Source of the DNA: Chrysophaeum taylorii
Taxonomy: Eukaryota > Sar > Pelagophyceae > Pelagomonadales > Pelagomonadaceae
Length of the DNA stretch: 64,000 nucleotides
NCBI GenBank assembly: GCA_029834535.1
Contig: JAQMWT010000598.1
Location: 1-64,000, forward strand
Reading direction: 5' to 3'
Shown here piece after piece: positions 20,786 to 30,543 of this stretch. A program made the translations under genes and the position numbers. The notes below the pieces were generated by a model that did not search any database, was not told where the DNA came from, and was given only the letters and a program-made list of their open reading frames with translations. How positions within the stretch are numbered: the stretch's first letter is position 1; each line of letters begins with the position of its first letter.

Positions 20786-23700
20786 CTAGGAGGAGGCGAG
20801 GGAGTCCTGCACGAGCTCGGCGCCGCGCGCGGCGAGGCGCGCCACGACTCGGTTGCCGGCTTGGATGGCCCTGATGATGAGGACCTAGAAAGAAAGAGAT
20901 TTGCGCGCGAGGACACAACAAAAAGGCAACAACAACAACAACAACACGCACGCATGCACGCACGCACGTTAAATAGGGGTCCGACGAGGAGTTGGAAGGC
21001 GGCGGCAAGAGCGAAGACGAGGAGGAGGCGGAGGGGCTCGCCGAATTTGAGCCTGAGGTTGGCGAGGAATTCGAGGTAGGCGGGGAGGTGGACGACGTAG
21101 GGGTGCGCGACGTAGGTGCCGAGGGTGGTCGACGCCGCGAGGTCGAGGGCCCTGGAGAGGCCCGGCGCGCCGTCCAAGAGGGGGCTCGCCGAGAGGACGG
21201 CGGTGGAGAAGAGGGCGACGAGGGCGAGGTTGACGGCGGCCTCGGCGGCGTAGCGGGCGAGGAATTTGTCGAAGGCGTGGAAGGGCCACGCGGCGAGGCC
21301 CCAGGCGGACTTGAAGGAGGCGTGGAAGAAGGCGTCTTGAAAGGGGTGGAGATAGGTCCAGAGGCAGCAGAGCGAACTGTAAGAAAGCGCGAGAAGGAGA
21401 CCCTTTCGGGGGTTGGGGCGAACGGCGCGGTGTAAGGTCGAGGAGCAAAACACCCCGTAGAGAAAAAAGTAGAGGGCGAGGACCGAAAAGAGGCCGGGCC
21501 AGGCGACGACGCCGCCCCAAAAGAACATTTTACCGGCAAATCGCGCGGCGGGGTGGGGATCGAGGGCAACGTTCCAGGTTTTGAGCATCGAGTAGGGCGC
21601 GGTGACGCCGAGGCAGAGGAAGGCAAAGGAAAGAATGAAGGCTCTTTCGGCGTCGGTGTTGTGGGGGAAGAGTTTTGCGGAAACGCGGCCGAAAAAGCGG
21701 GCGAGGAGTCCGAAGTAAAGGTACCACCGGTGGACGGCGACGACGTCCCAGTCGTCGTCGATAACGCCGAGCGGTAAGAGAGCGCGGCTGTAGCGACTCG
21801 TGAAGACCGTCGGGCAGGCGTCGGTGGGGAGCCACCAGGCCCACCAGAGCGGCGGAGGGCGGTCGTTGCCGTGGGGGGAGAATATCGCGCAGAGAAGGTT
21901 CGCGACGGGCCAGCGCATCGCGACGTAGAGAAAGACGGCCACGGCGTCGCGAGCGTCGCCGAGGATCGGGCCTCTGTGGGCCTGGCGCGCGGCGTCGTCG
22001 TGGGCGTCGGCGGCGATGAAAAGAAAGTTGCTCTGGGCGTTGCCGACCGACCGGAGCAGGAGGGTGCACAATGCCGAGGGCGCCGAGCGACCGACGTCGG
22101 CGGCGAGCAACGCGTGGCCGTCGAGGTTCCAGTGGTCGAGGACGACACCAAAGGTCGCCCAGGCGCGCGCGGCATTTTTGACGAGCTGGAGGCGCTTCCG
22201 CTCCTTGTCCTGGCGATAGAAGCGCGCGAGGCCGAGCGAGTCGACGCCAGAGTCTCGGAGCGCGCGGCCGTAGGCCGAGTCGAGGAAAGACGCGAGATTC
22301 CGAGTCGACGACGACGACGACGACGAGGTCGCGTCGACGGTCTCGAGCCGCGCCGCGAGCTCGGCGGCAGCGCGTCTCTTCAGGTCCTGGACGTCGGGCT
22401 TGCCGGAGACGAGGCGCGGGAGAGAGCGGAGAGCGACGACGGCGACGGGCGCGCCCGCGACTAAAGTCGTTCTTGGGAGCGGCGACGGCGCGCCTACGGC
22501 GAACGCGACGAGGCGGTTCGTGGTCGCATCCTGGACGGCGACGGCTTCGGTGGCCCCGAGATCTTCGCGGACCGCCGCCTCGATCTCGCCGAGCTCGAGC
22601 CGGCGCCCGCCGACCTTGACCTGGCGGTCTAGTCTCCCGTGAACCTTGAGGTCGCCCCAAGGCAGGCGCGTGGCCGCGTCTCCCGTGCGGTAGAGCCTCC
22701 GGTCCCCGAGGACCGTGGGCTCGTAGAGGGATGATGCGTCCACGAATTTGGCTTCGGTCAGTTCGGGGTCGCCGAGGTACTTTGTGGCGAGAATGCCGCC
22801 GAAGCACAGCTCGCCGCGCTCGCCGACGCGGCTCGGCGCGCGCGTTTCCGGATCAAGAACGACGACGAACGTGTTGGCGATCGGTCGCCCGACCAGAACC
22901 TCGTCGGCGAGCGAGAGAGTTTTCGGCACCCGCCACAACGTCATCGAGGCCTCCGTCGGGCCGTACAGGTTCGAGAGCTGGGGCCCGCCGGGCCCCGCGA
23001 TTCGCGCGAACTCGACGCATAACCGAGCGTCGAGCGGCTCGCCGCACTGGATCGCGTGGTCGAGGCACGCGATATCCTTGGCGAGCTCGGGGTTGTCGTC
23101 GCGCGCCATCGCGACGGCCTCGCGCAGCGCCGAGGCGACAAAAAAGGCGTGGGTGGCCTGGCGGCACAGGCGGCACACGTACGCCGGGTCGGCCTCGCCC
23201 CCGGGACGCGCGAGCACCCACTGACCTCCAGCGACCGCCGGCCAAAACACTTCCCACTCCGACACCCCGAAAACATAGGGCGTCTTGCACAACAGCCGCC
23301 GCAGCTTGAACTCGCTCTCGAGCCACCAAAGCCGCGCGACGAGGGCACCGTGCGGCACGACGACGCCCTTGGGCGCGCCAGACGATCCAGACGTGTACAT
23401 CACGTACGCGGCATCGTGCGCCGTCCGCCGCCGCGCGGGGACGACCCCAACGACCATATCATCAGCCGCCGCCGACAGCGAGAGCACGGCCCTGTGGTCG
23501 CAGGGCCACACCAGACCGCGCTCCACGACGACGGCGCCCGCCGACGCGTCGTCGAGCATCCTCGCCCGACGCCCGAAAGAGTACGCGCCGTCGAGGGGCA
23601 GGTACGCCGCGCCCCAATCGAGGATCCCGTAGATCGCCGCGAGGGCCACCGCGCTCCGCTCCATCAACAGCCCCACCACGCCGCACCCGCCGGGCACCAG

Positions 23701-23886
23701 CGCCTCGAGCTGCGCGGAGATCCCCTTTGCCATCCGCACCACTTCGCTGAATGTCCACGTCGCACCATCCTCCACGACGGCCACCGATACGTCCTTCTCC
23801 CGCTCGAACAAAAAGTCGTGCGCGAGCGCCGACTCGGGGTACGCCAGCAAACGCAACGTCTCCTTGGCGACACCCAGCTCCATCAT
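20786..23886 (-). CDS. NRPS-like adenylation domain fused to a membrane acyltransferase (two exons)
   Basis: Exons are 23886-20968 and 20884-20786, giving 1005 residues. Residues 1-510 are an NRPS-type adenylation domain: YVMYTSGSSG (161-170), LYGPTEAS (307-314), YRTGD (399-403), GRLDRQVKVGGRRLELGEIE (417-435) and Lys496 in LVSGKPD, so acyl- or aminoacyl-adenylate formation is expected. After a Ser tract, ALRDSGVDSLGL (542-552) resembles the phosphopantetheine Ser site of a carrier domain, but only about 40 residues are present, half a normal carrier. Residues 570-985 are hydrophobic helices like acyltransferase family 3 (FGVVLDHW start; STTLGTYVAHPYVV near the end). It may activate an acid and pass it across a membrane to an acceptor. 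Substrate unknown. An upstream frame to 24003 is judged 5' leader. Confidence 0.82.
20885..20967 (-). other. 83-bp phase-0 spliceosomal intron
   Basis: On the minus strand the donor is aac|gtgcgt and the acceptor tttctttctag|gtcctc. Splicing joins PLFN to VLIIRAIQAGNRVVA and ends at TAG after SLASS. Without splicing, the frame runs into a Cys run and low-complexity sequence. The intron is made of tgcg and ttg repeats. It shows that genes here can be spliced even though most are single-exon. Confidence 0.8.
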
Positions 23887-24167
23887 TTTTCTCGTTGTCA
23901 GGTGGTGTCTTTTTAACTGCTCTCTCCCGACGGAACTAGCCACGTCACCATCAACTTGAACTTTTGCCTCAAAACGGACCCGAAAAACATGAGTCGACAA
24001 CATTTTCCTTCCAAACGTGGTTCAGTTCTGGATCGCAACAACTTTCTTGAACAACCACATACGTAGTACTGCTACTCTATTATTCAATCATTCTCCTCAA
24101 TATAGCACATTTATTTATTTATTTATTTTTTTATATATTTTCCCAACCAATATTTTATAGTCGCTTT
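23887..24167. other. Upstream region of the acyltransferase gene
   Basis: It holds AT-rich DNA with (TTTA)n-like sequence at 24108-24140. Presumed promoter/leader. No gene seen. Confidence 0.4.
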
Positions 24168-24180
24168 TTAATTGTGCAAA

Positions 24181-24464
24181 CGTCATCTGTGGAGCCCCTG
24201 GTGGGCGCTTGGAGCGGAGCCAAGACGAGAGCATCTTGCGTACGGGAGGACGCTCGCCAAGGCACTCCGGAAATGCGACACCCCCTTCAACTCGTGGCAC
24301 GACCTCGCACAAGACCGCGCGCAGTGGCGGTCCGCCATCAACGCCTTTTCATCCCTCGCCTCTACCCCAACTGTGTGATTTTGCTCTGTGATCCTGGACC
24401 GGCTACTGCCGGCCCAGCCTGGCCCCCATGCCCGGGAGAGGTCCGAAAATAGTTAGTTAGTTAG
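24181..24464 (+). mobile_element. 5'-truncated LINE (non-LTR retrotransposon) 3' end
   Basis: A frame ending at 24378 encodes YGRTLAKALRKC and then FNSWHDLAQDRAQWRSAI. The pattern W-x-x-L-A-x-D-R-x-x-W-R is typical of the last residues of LINE reverse-transcriptase ORFs. The insert ends in (ttag)n at 24452-24464. It is flanked by a perfect 13-base direct repeat, ttaattgtgcaaa, at 24168-24180 and 24465-24477, as expected for target-primed reverse transcription. Only 284 bp of the element remain. Confidence 0.75.
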
Positions 24465-24525
24465 TTAATTGTGCAAAAATCGCGATGATGGCCCTCAGAC
24501 TCCAGACGACTAACGGACCAAAAAG

Positions 24526-24723
24526 ATGGACAACGACGCCGAGGCGGCCTTGATAGTCATCATCATCACGTATTTTCCGGTGAGTGAAGCCACCGCGTAT
24601 TTCGCACGACATAATACTATTGTTATTCTGCGGACGCTAAACCTTCTTGCAAGTCGAGCAATTTTTACTGCGCACCTTCGACGACCTGCCGGCGATGATG
24701 ATATATTGCCACTGACCAATAAA
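24526..24723 (+). CDS. Candidate small spliced gene (single membrane helix peptide)
   Basis: The ATG at 24526 opens MDNDAEAALIVIIITYFP and is followed at once by the donor gtgagt (24580). A pyrimidine-rich stretch with AG at 24653 or 24658 offers an acceptor. Splicing to 24659 adds QFLLRTFDDLPAMMIYCH and a TGA; splicing to 24654 adds 14 other residues. The polyadenylation-type hexamer aataaa lies at 24718-24723. The product would be 32-36 residues with one hydrophobic segment. Without transcripts this stays a guess. Confidence 0.3.
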
Positions 24724-24879
24724 GTAGGAGGCGCTGATGCCTGCGCGCTTGAGTGGGAACCGTGGGTACTCCGCGAGTGTTGTGCTCAGCTTCTCCGGAT
24801 CACAACGATTTCCCGTCTTTCTCGTGCCTGTGGTTTGGATGCCCTAGTTACAATACTGCTCTAGGATATGAGATGAGCT

Positions 24880-26433
24880 CGAATATCGACAACTCGTTGT
24901 CGAGCGACAGAAGCTGATTGGATTTATTATTCAGTCTAGGTGAGTGTTGACTTTGCAACACCGGTCGCGGTCTCTCCTGTTGCGACGGAGGAGCTGCGAG
25001 TCGTTCGATGCTCCATTATAGGCTAGCGGGGGTGGCTATGGTTGGGCCAACGCCGAATGTCCACATGGCGCGTTGCAACCAAGCAGGTAACAAGAGAGCA
25101 GCAAATCACGGACCGTCCTCAATGTAATCGAGCAAGTTACCCTCGAGTCCTTAAAACAGGACACTTTATTTATGGTCCGAGCTGTCTCCTGACCCTGATC
25201 GCGAACCGCACGGTTGCGTTCGAGGACGGCGCCTTCCTGAACCTGCGCCTTGCGCGGGCCTCCCGTCGTAGGTTGGCACCTGTTCGACTCCCGGGTGGGC
25301 CGGTTAGAAGCCGAAAATTTTGCAGTTTTACGGGCTATTGCCGGGGGACGCAGAAGGTAAGTTAACGACGAGGTCGTTGAAAGTCAAATCGCGGTCTCCA
25401 CGTCAGATAGCGACAGACGGCAGCTCTCCCCCGATGCTTCTTTCAGCGCCCCTCGTCTCTTGGCCCTGTGATTTTGATCCCGCGAGCTGAGGCGTTGAGA
25501 TTAGCCTACGCCCTATGCACTGGGCTGGCCTTTAGTTTCTTAGTTACCTGCCTCCTACATTATCTTCCGCAGTAGCCTAGAACTTGACCAATGCTTTTGT
25601 AGGGGGCATTGAATCTTGTCGACAACACTGTTTTTAGTGGCATTCTCGCAAAGGAGAACTCGGATTTGTATGCGCTGGCGGCTGACAGGCGGCACTGTCT
25701 TGCTTAACGCGTTCGGTGCAAATGTCGGCGACTAGACTGTGGCTGCGTCGATCTTGGGCACGCTAGTGCTGGTTGAGGTTGCGGCTGTGCTGGTGGCGAG
25801 GTAGTGGCGTTATCGCTGGTGCTGGGATTTGATGAGCGAAATGCATATTATTATCGGTGGCGATCAAGACTGATGAGGTCCCAGGCTCGCGAGCGTGACG
25901 CGGAAGTCAGGTCTCGCCAGACGTCCTGGCGCAGCCAACCCACGAACATGCCACAAGAAGGCAGAAACATCGACGGCGATTATGGTAAAAGTTGGCAATC
26001 AATTCCACCGCCCGAGCACACGTATGCCGCACAACCTTCTGCCAAGCCCTTGCTGCTAACGGACTCCTTGCGAATCACAACAGAAGCCGCTCCACGTCCG
26101 GCCACAATGGACGGCATTCGTGAGGTCTCTGAATTTGTTCTTCCGAGTCGCTTCATTATCTCTTGACCTACATTCCACTTGATGACGACGGCGCGACAGT
26201 GATATATGGCCCTTTGCTGCTTCTTCATCTTTTGCTTGCGAGCACAGCCTTGCGGGGCAGGTCGCCTTCCAGTCTCTCTGTTTACCAGAACCTCCACACG
26301 ATTTTTTTCTGGTGGTATGTGGTTAATTCGCGTTCTCATGACATTCGGCAGCCTCGCCCGGAACAATTTCTGACGGACTGTATGAGATGTATGGCAAAGA
26401 AAAAGCGGCCGCTTGTTTCATCAAAGCGTAGCT
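24880..26433. other. Gene-poor stretch
   Basis: Only short frames are present (such as 25042-25365 and 25804-26166 plus), with no family motif. Base composition is mixed and I see no clear repeats. It may hold decayed genes or regulatory DNA. Confidence 0.35.
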
Positions 26434-26945
26434 TTACCTGGTTCGCTGCGTATCAGTGCTCATTTTCTTCGTCAGCATCCTCATTTCCTGCTCATTCGTC
26501 GATCTGCCCCTTCGCAGGCCCGGTGGTCTTCTTGAGTCGCCTTCTGTTTCTTTGGCTTGTATTTTTGCCTCTCCATTCTTCTTTAGTTCTTCCTACTTTG
26601 TTCCTGATTGTTTCTTCGCCGTTCTCAGTGGTTTCGAGCTTGCTTTGATAACAGCAAGGTTATTGCCCCTGAACCAAGCATCAAACTCTCTTGCTCCTTC
26701 GTCCTTCTGCTCCTTTGCGACGGCTATTTGTTTCTTTCCGTTTGCCCTTCCTGCTTCCTTCTTTGCTGCCCTCACCCTTTCTTATCTCTGTTCCTCTTCT
26801 TTCTCTACCTTGGCTCCCTCTTCTGCCGTCTCTGAAGCAGCCATCTTTGTTGCATTTTGTTTCTCCTTCTCTGCGGTCGTCTGTGATGTTTCTTCTTTCT
26901 CTCTATATCTTCGTTGGCGAGCTCTTCGAACCTGGGAGTTGCTCA
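26434..26945 (-). pseudogene. Charged coiled-coil-like coding remnant with two in-frame stops
   Basis: One minus-strand frame stays open from 26945 to 26434 except for TAA at 26784-26782 and TAG at 26595-26593. It reads as a Lys/Glu/Ala-rich protein (TAEKEKQNATKMAASETAEE, KKEAGRANGKKQIAVAKEQK, EGAREFDAWFRGNNLAVIKA). The opposite strand of the same DNA would give an implausible Phe/Ser/Leu-rich product. I do not recognise the family. It is either a dying gene or the tail of a mobile-element protein. Confidence 0.35.
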
Positions 26946-27236
26946 CGAAGAAGATACCATAATATTAGAAGTTTGCACTTGAGTACGAAAGGTGAGACAA
27001 ATTTCTTTTTTTGCCACTTCGATCTCTCAAGAGGCACTACAGGCAACCAACCCGTTATTACGAAAAAACATTTTTTAATTGTATCAGGCAGTCACCGGAC
27101 CCCATATGGGCCGCTACCGGCACCGCCGACACGACGAAAGACACTCCTAAGGGTCCCTCTTTCCGGCCCAGGCCACGAAATACGCCCGGTTGGACAATGC
27201 TGGGCGGGTCAAGGCAAGTCGTCGTCGAAATGTCTG

Positions 27237-27868
27237 CGATACCGAAAAACACCCGGGGCCCGGGGACGAAGGAGGCTTATTAAATACTACCCAGTCTCGA
27301 TCTCGGCGGACAGAGCAGCAGCCAAAGCAAAGGGGCACGGTCGCTGGGTCGATGTGGGTCCACTGGGGCTGTGGGGGTCGCAACGACGGGGCGGAGGGGG
27401 TGGTCGGCGCCGTCGGCGCCGTCGGCGCCGTCGTCATCGTCGCCAGCAGCAGCAGCCGCAGCGGCAGCAAGAGCATCGCGCTCCTCTTTGAGTTTCCTCT
27501 TCCAAAAGGCCCGCGACTTGATGTCGCCGCAAAACTCGCACCTCTTGAGGCCGCTTGCTGAGACCCTCGGGTAGGACCTCCTCGCAGACGCAGCCACCGC
27601 CGCAACGAGCAAAGGCCTCCGCCAGCGCAGAGTACGTCGCGTACTTCTCCGCCCGCTTCCGCGCGCTGGCGTTTCTCTTGTTCCACAGTGGCCCGAGCAG
27701 TTCTCGTTCTCTGCGTGCCTCAAGGAGGCCCGCCAGCTCGGCCGAACCATGGCCATTTGCGATGTGGATGCGAGAGAGGTCTTTCTTCCGCGACGCCGGT
27801 GGCGGCTTCAAGATGCCGGCCTCCTTAAGGCTGCGCTCGGCACCCGCGAGAGGTGTTTTTCGGTATCG
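27237..27868 (-). other. Coding-like segment bounded by 17-bp inverted repeats
   Basis: A perfect inverted repeat (cgataccgaaaaacacc at 27237-27253; its complement at 27852-27868) encloses minus-strand coding-like DNA. One frame gives SLKEAGILKPPPASRKKDLS, RIHIANGHGSAELAGLLEA and ALAEAFARCGGGCVCEEVLP. The next frame continues with GLKRCEFCGDIKSRAFWKRK, a stretch of eight Ala and a DG/AD-rich tail. A frame change near 27560-27580 would join the Cys pairs. It could be a gene with an error or tiny intron, or the cargo of a small transposon. No family recognised. Confidence 0.35.
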
Positions 27869-28620
27869 AGTGTTTTTTGATATCGGGTAAATCGGCCGAC
27901 AGGGCGGCACGAGAGGCGCCCCTTGGCGACGGAGGGACCATGAGTTACCTTCTCCCGCGAGAGACCAGCGTGTAAACCTGGCACGAGTCGGGAAGCATGG
28001 TCTGGGAGGGCAACTTCTAGCCTGCCGTCGTCGTCGCATATCTCACCTGCGTCGTGAAAGCCACGGAATGTCCGTCGTCGCCACAGTGAGTGTCGCAACG
28101 AGCTTCTCTCTGCATCAGCACAGCCTCATTCTGGTTGGCAAGAACGCCTTGCGCTCGCGAGAGACTTACGGTAATATGATTGTAGGAGATGCCTTCTTGC
28201 GCTGAGGGGATCGTGTGAGGAAGGACGTTGACGCAAGCCGATTATTATAGGGGACGGCCCGGCGCTGGCCTAACCGTCCAGGGTTAGAGTGGTACGGCGG
28301 GCAACCGACGAACGGATAGAGAGGGTGCCCGGCGCTCGCGCGAAGCCAGCGTTTGTTGTTATTACTACAGGTCGTTGCGCAAGGTGCCATTGCCGGCCTC
28401 GACTTGGCGCGCGCCGCCATATCACAAGTAGCGAGATTGCCTTTCTGAGAATGCGCAGCGAGTGCACATTGAGCCAGAACAGCCCCTGTTTCGGCGTGAA
28501 GGTCGAGAAATATTGGGGGAGATGTGGTAAGAAGGAGCTACTCCGGAGGCAAAAAAAAAACGCGGCGCGTATGTCGAGCGAGATCAGTGGCCTTCAATTT
28601 CGAATGAATGTTACGAACTA
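27869..28620. other. Intergenic stretch without a supported gene
   Basis: Short overlapping frames only, and an A run at 28551-28560. It presumably includes the promoter of the downstream leucine-rich-repeat gene. Confidence 0.35.
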
Positions 28621-28837
28621 AAAAAATTCTATGGTTGGCGTCGCACGCGATGGAGGTAGGGCGGCGGCCGGGTCTCTAGAGCGGATGTCGGGTTCGAAAG
28701 CATGGGGGGGTTACTTGCGAGCAAAGCTCCCTGAGTATTATACCCCCCCCATACGCTCGGAAGATTCGCTTTTAAAGGGCAGCTTTACCGGCACACCACC
28801 AGTTTTCGTGTTTTTTTTGGCGTCGAGCGACGTAGGC

Positions 28838-29710
28838 ATGCCGCGGTTTGGATCTGTGTCGCCCAAGCAGGTGATCGAAAAGGCGCTCGCAAATGATCCG
28901 TCGTTAAAAGCGATAAACCTGTCCGCCAACGCGTTGTTTAAGATGAAGACGTTTGAGTACTGCAAGCAGCTTGCCGATGCGCTCAAGACCAATACCAACG
29001 TGACCGAGCTCGTGCTGAACGAGAACGAGATTACCGACGCCGACTGCGAGTGGATCAAGGTGATCCTCGCGACTAATAAGAGTGTCGTGACGCTGTCGCT
29101 GGAGAAGAACAAGATTTCGAGCGTGGGGTGCGCGCTCATCGCGGAAGGCCTGGTCGACAACTCGAGTCTCGTCGCGCTCAGCCTCCTCAACAATGGCCCC
29201 TTTGGGGAGGGCTGCATGGACGCCTGGCTCAAGACCTTCCACAACAACGTGACGCTCTTCGACTTGAAGTGGCGCCTCAACAGCCGTTCGTCCTTTGCGC
29301 TAAACACGGCGATCACCCGGAATCGCTCCATAAGTCGGTTGCGCAAGGAAGGCAAGGACTGGCAGAGCCTCCTGCCCGACCACCTCCGCGCGAACGGGGA
29401 CGGGACCCCAAAGGCTGAGCCAGAGCCTCCCAAGCCTGCCGATCCGGAGCCCGCGCCCGAGCCGGAACCTCCCAAGGTTGCCGAGCCAGAACCGCCCAAG
29501 GTTGCCGAGCCGGACCCCCCCAAGCCCGCCGACCCTGAACCAGAGCCTGCGGCAGATCCCGAGCCCGCGGCAGAGCCCGAGCCCGCGGCAGAGCCCGAGC
29601 CCGCGGCAGAGCCCGAGCCCGCGGCAGAGCCCGAGCCCGCGGCAGAGCCCGAGCCCGCGGCAGAGCCCGAGCCCGCTCCAGAATCCGCCGCCGCCGCCGA
29701 GACCGCTTGA
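28838..29710 (+). CDS. Leucine-rich-repeat protein, tropomodulin-like, with EPEPAA repeat tail
   Basis: From the ATG at 28838 the product has 290 residues. The first 170 form four or five ribonuclease-inhibitor-type repeats (LKAINLSANAL; NTNVTELVLNENEITDADCE; NKSVVTLSLEKNKISSVGCA; SSLVALSLLNNGPFGEGCMD), with the spacing seen in the C-terminal domain of tropomodulin/leiomodin. The rest is a Pro/Glu/Ala linker with a perfect repeat of EPEPAA. A role in binding actin or another partner is inference from the fold only. The frame is open upstream to 28631, but that part is not LRR-like and the ATG at 28838 gives a compact domain. Single exon. Confidence 0.75.
   Translation: MPRFGSVSPKQVIEKALANDPSLKAINLSANALFKMKTFEYCKQLADALKTNTNVTELVLNENEITDADCEWIKVILATNKSVVTLSLEKNKISSVGCALIAEGLVDNSSLVALSLLNNGPFGEGCMDAWLKTFHNNVTLFDLKWRLNSRSSFALNTAITRNRSISRLRKEGKDWQSLLPDHLRANGDGTPKAEPEPPKPADPEPAPEPEPPKVAEPEPPKVAEPDPPKPADPEPEPAADPEPAAEPEPAAEPEPAAEPEPAAEPEPAAEPEPAAEPEPAPESAAAAETA
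29557..29678 (+). repeat. 18-bp coding minisatellite (EPEPAA)n
   Basis: About six near-perfect copies of an 18-bp unit (gagcccgagcccgcggca) lie in the tail of the LRR gene. Confidence 0.9.
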
Positions 29711-29904
29711 TGCGAAAGAAGAAACCCCCTTGCTCCTTCCTGGACGCGCGCTGTGTGGTGTACGACATCTGCTTCGTGTTTGGCACTATTAAAGCAAAAT
29801 GCGCGCTGTCCTTGTGCCTGGCCCATCGTTTGTCTGCGACTCCGTCCGACACTGCAATCCCCCCCCCCACCACTGACTGTATGTGCATCAAGTTCACCCC
29901 TGCC

Positions 29905-29908
<4 letters not shown>

Positions 29909-29936
<28 letters not shown>
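29909..29936. repeat. (CGA)n microsatellite
   Basis: About nine triplets lie in the 3' flank of the LRR gene, not in a supported coding frame. Confidence 0.85.
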
Positions 29937-30165
29937 TTTTCCGGTCCAGCGAGATTTCCGGGCGGGCAGCTCTGGTGCGCGCGCGACTTATTCAGCTGGC
30001 GCGCGCGCGCTCTCGCGCGTTCGTGGAAAGACGCCCAAATTCAAGAGACCTGCTTCCCCGGGAAGCACTCGCGCGCCCATGTATCTGCCTCCTAGCGCTC
30101 GTGAGCTCGATCGCACCACCAAACTCGCGCGCGCCTTTATTTATCAGTAGAAGTATGACCCCATG

Positions 30166-30190
30166 AAGGAAAGGAAAGGAAAGGAAAGGG
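30166..30190. repeat. (GGAAA)n pentanucleotide repeat
   Basis: About five copies in intergenic DNA between the LRR gene and the cold-shock-domain gene. The rest of 29711-30543 holds no supported gene. Confidence 0.85.
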
Positions 30191-30543
30191 AGGGAAGGGA
30201 AATAGTGCAAGGCGGGCTTGTATTTGGATGGAACCTGGTCCCGCGCGGTTTGTGATTTTATGAACGCCGCGCCAACGAAATAGTGTAAATTCATAGTAGT
30301 CAGGAGAAACGATGCTGGCTGCCATCGCGCGACGATTGGCGGCGGTACAAATTATATCATGCGCGCGAAGGGTCCTGGGAAGCCAGCCACTTGCTCATTC
30401 GCAGAAGAAGGAAGGCCCAAGTAATAAAAAACAAACAAGTTCGGATCTCGACGACGCGCCTCTCCCTCCTAGAGATCGATCTCGTCGCGCTTGGACCCCG
30501 TGGTGCGGTAGATAGCGTACCAAGGAGAGAGAAGAGTCAGTTG

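Noticed and set aside
25200-25320. tRNA-like T-arm (gttcgactcccgg)
   Set aside because: No matching acceptor, D or anticodon arm could be folded in the 70-80 bases upstream.
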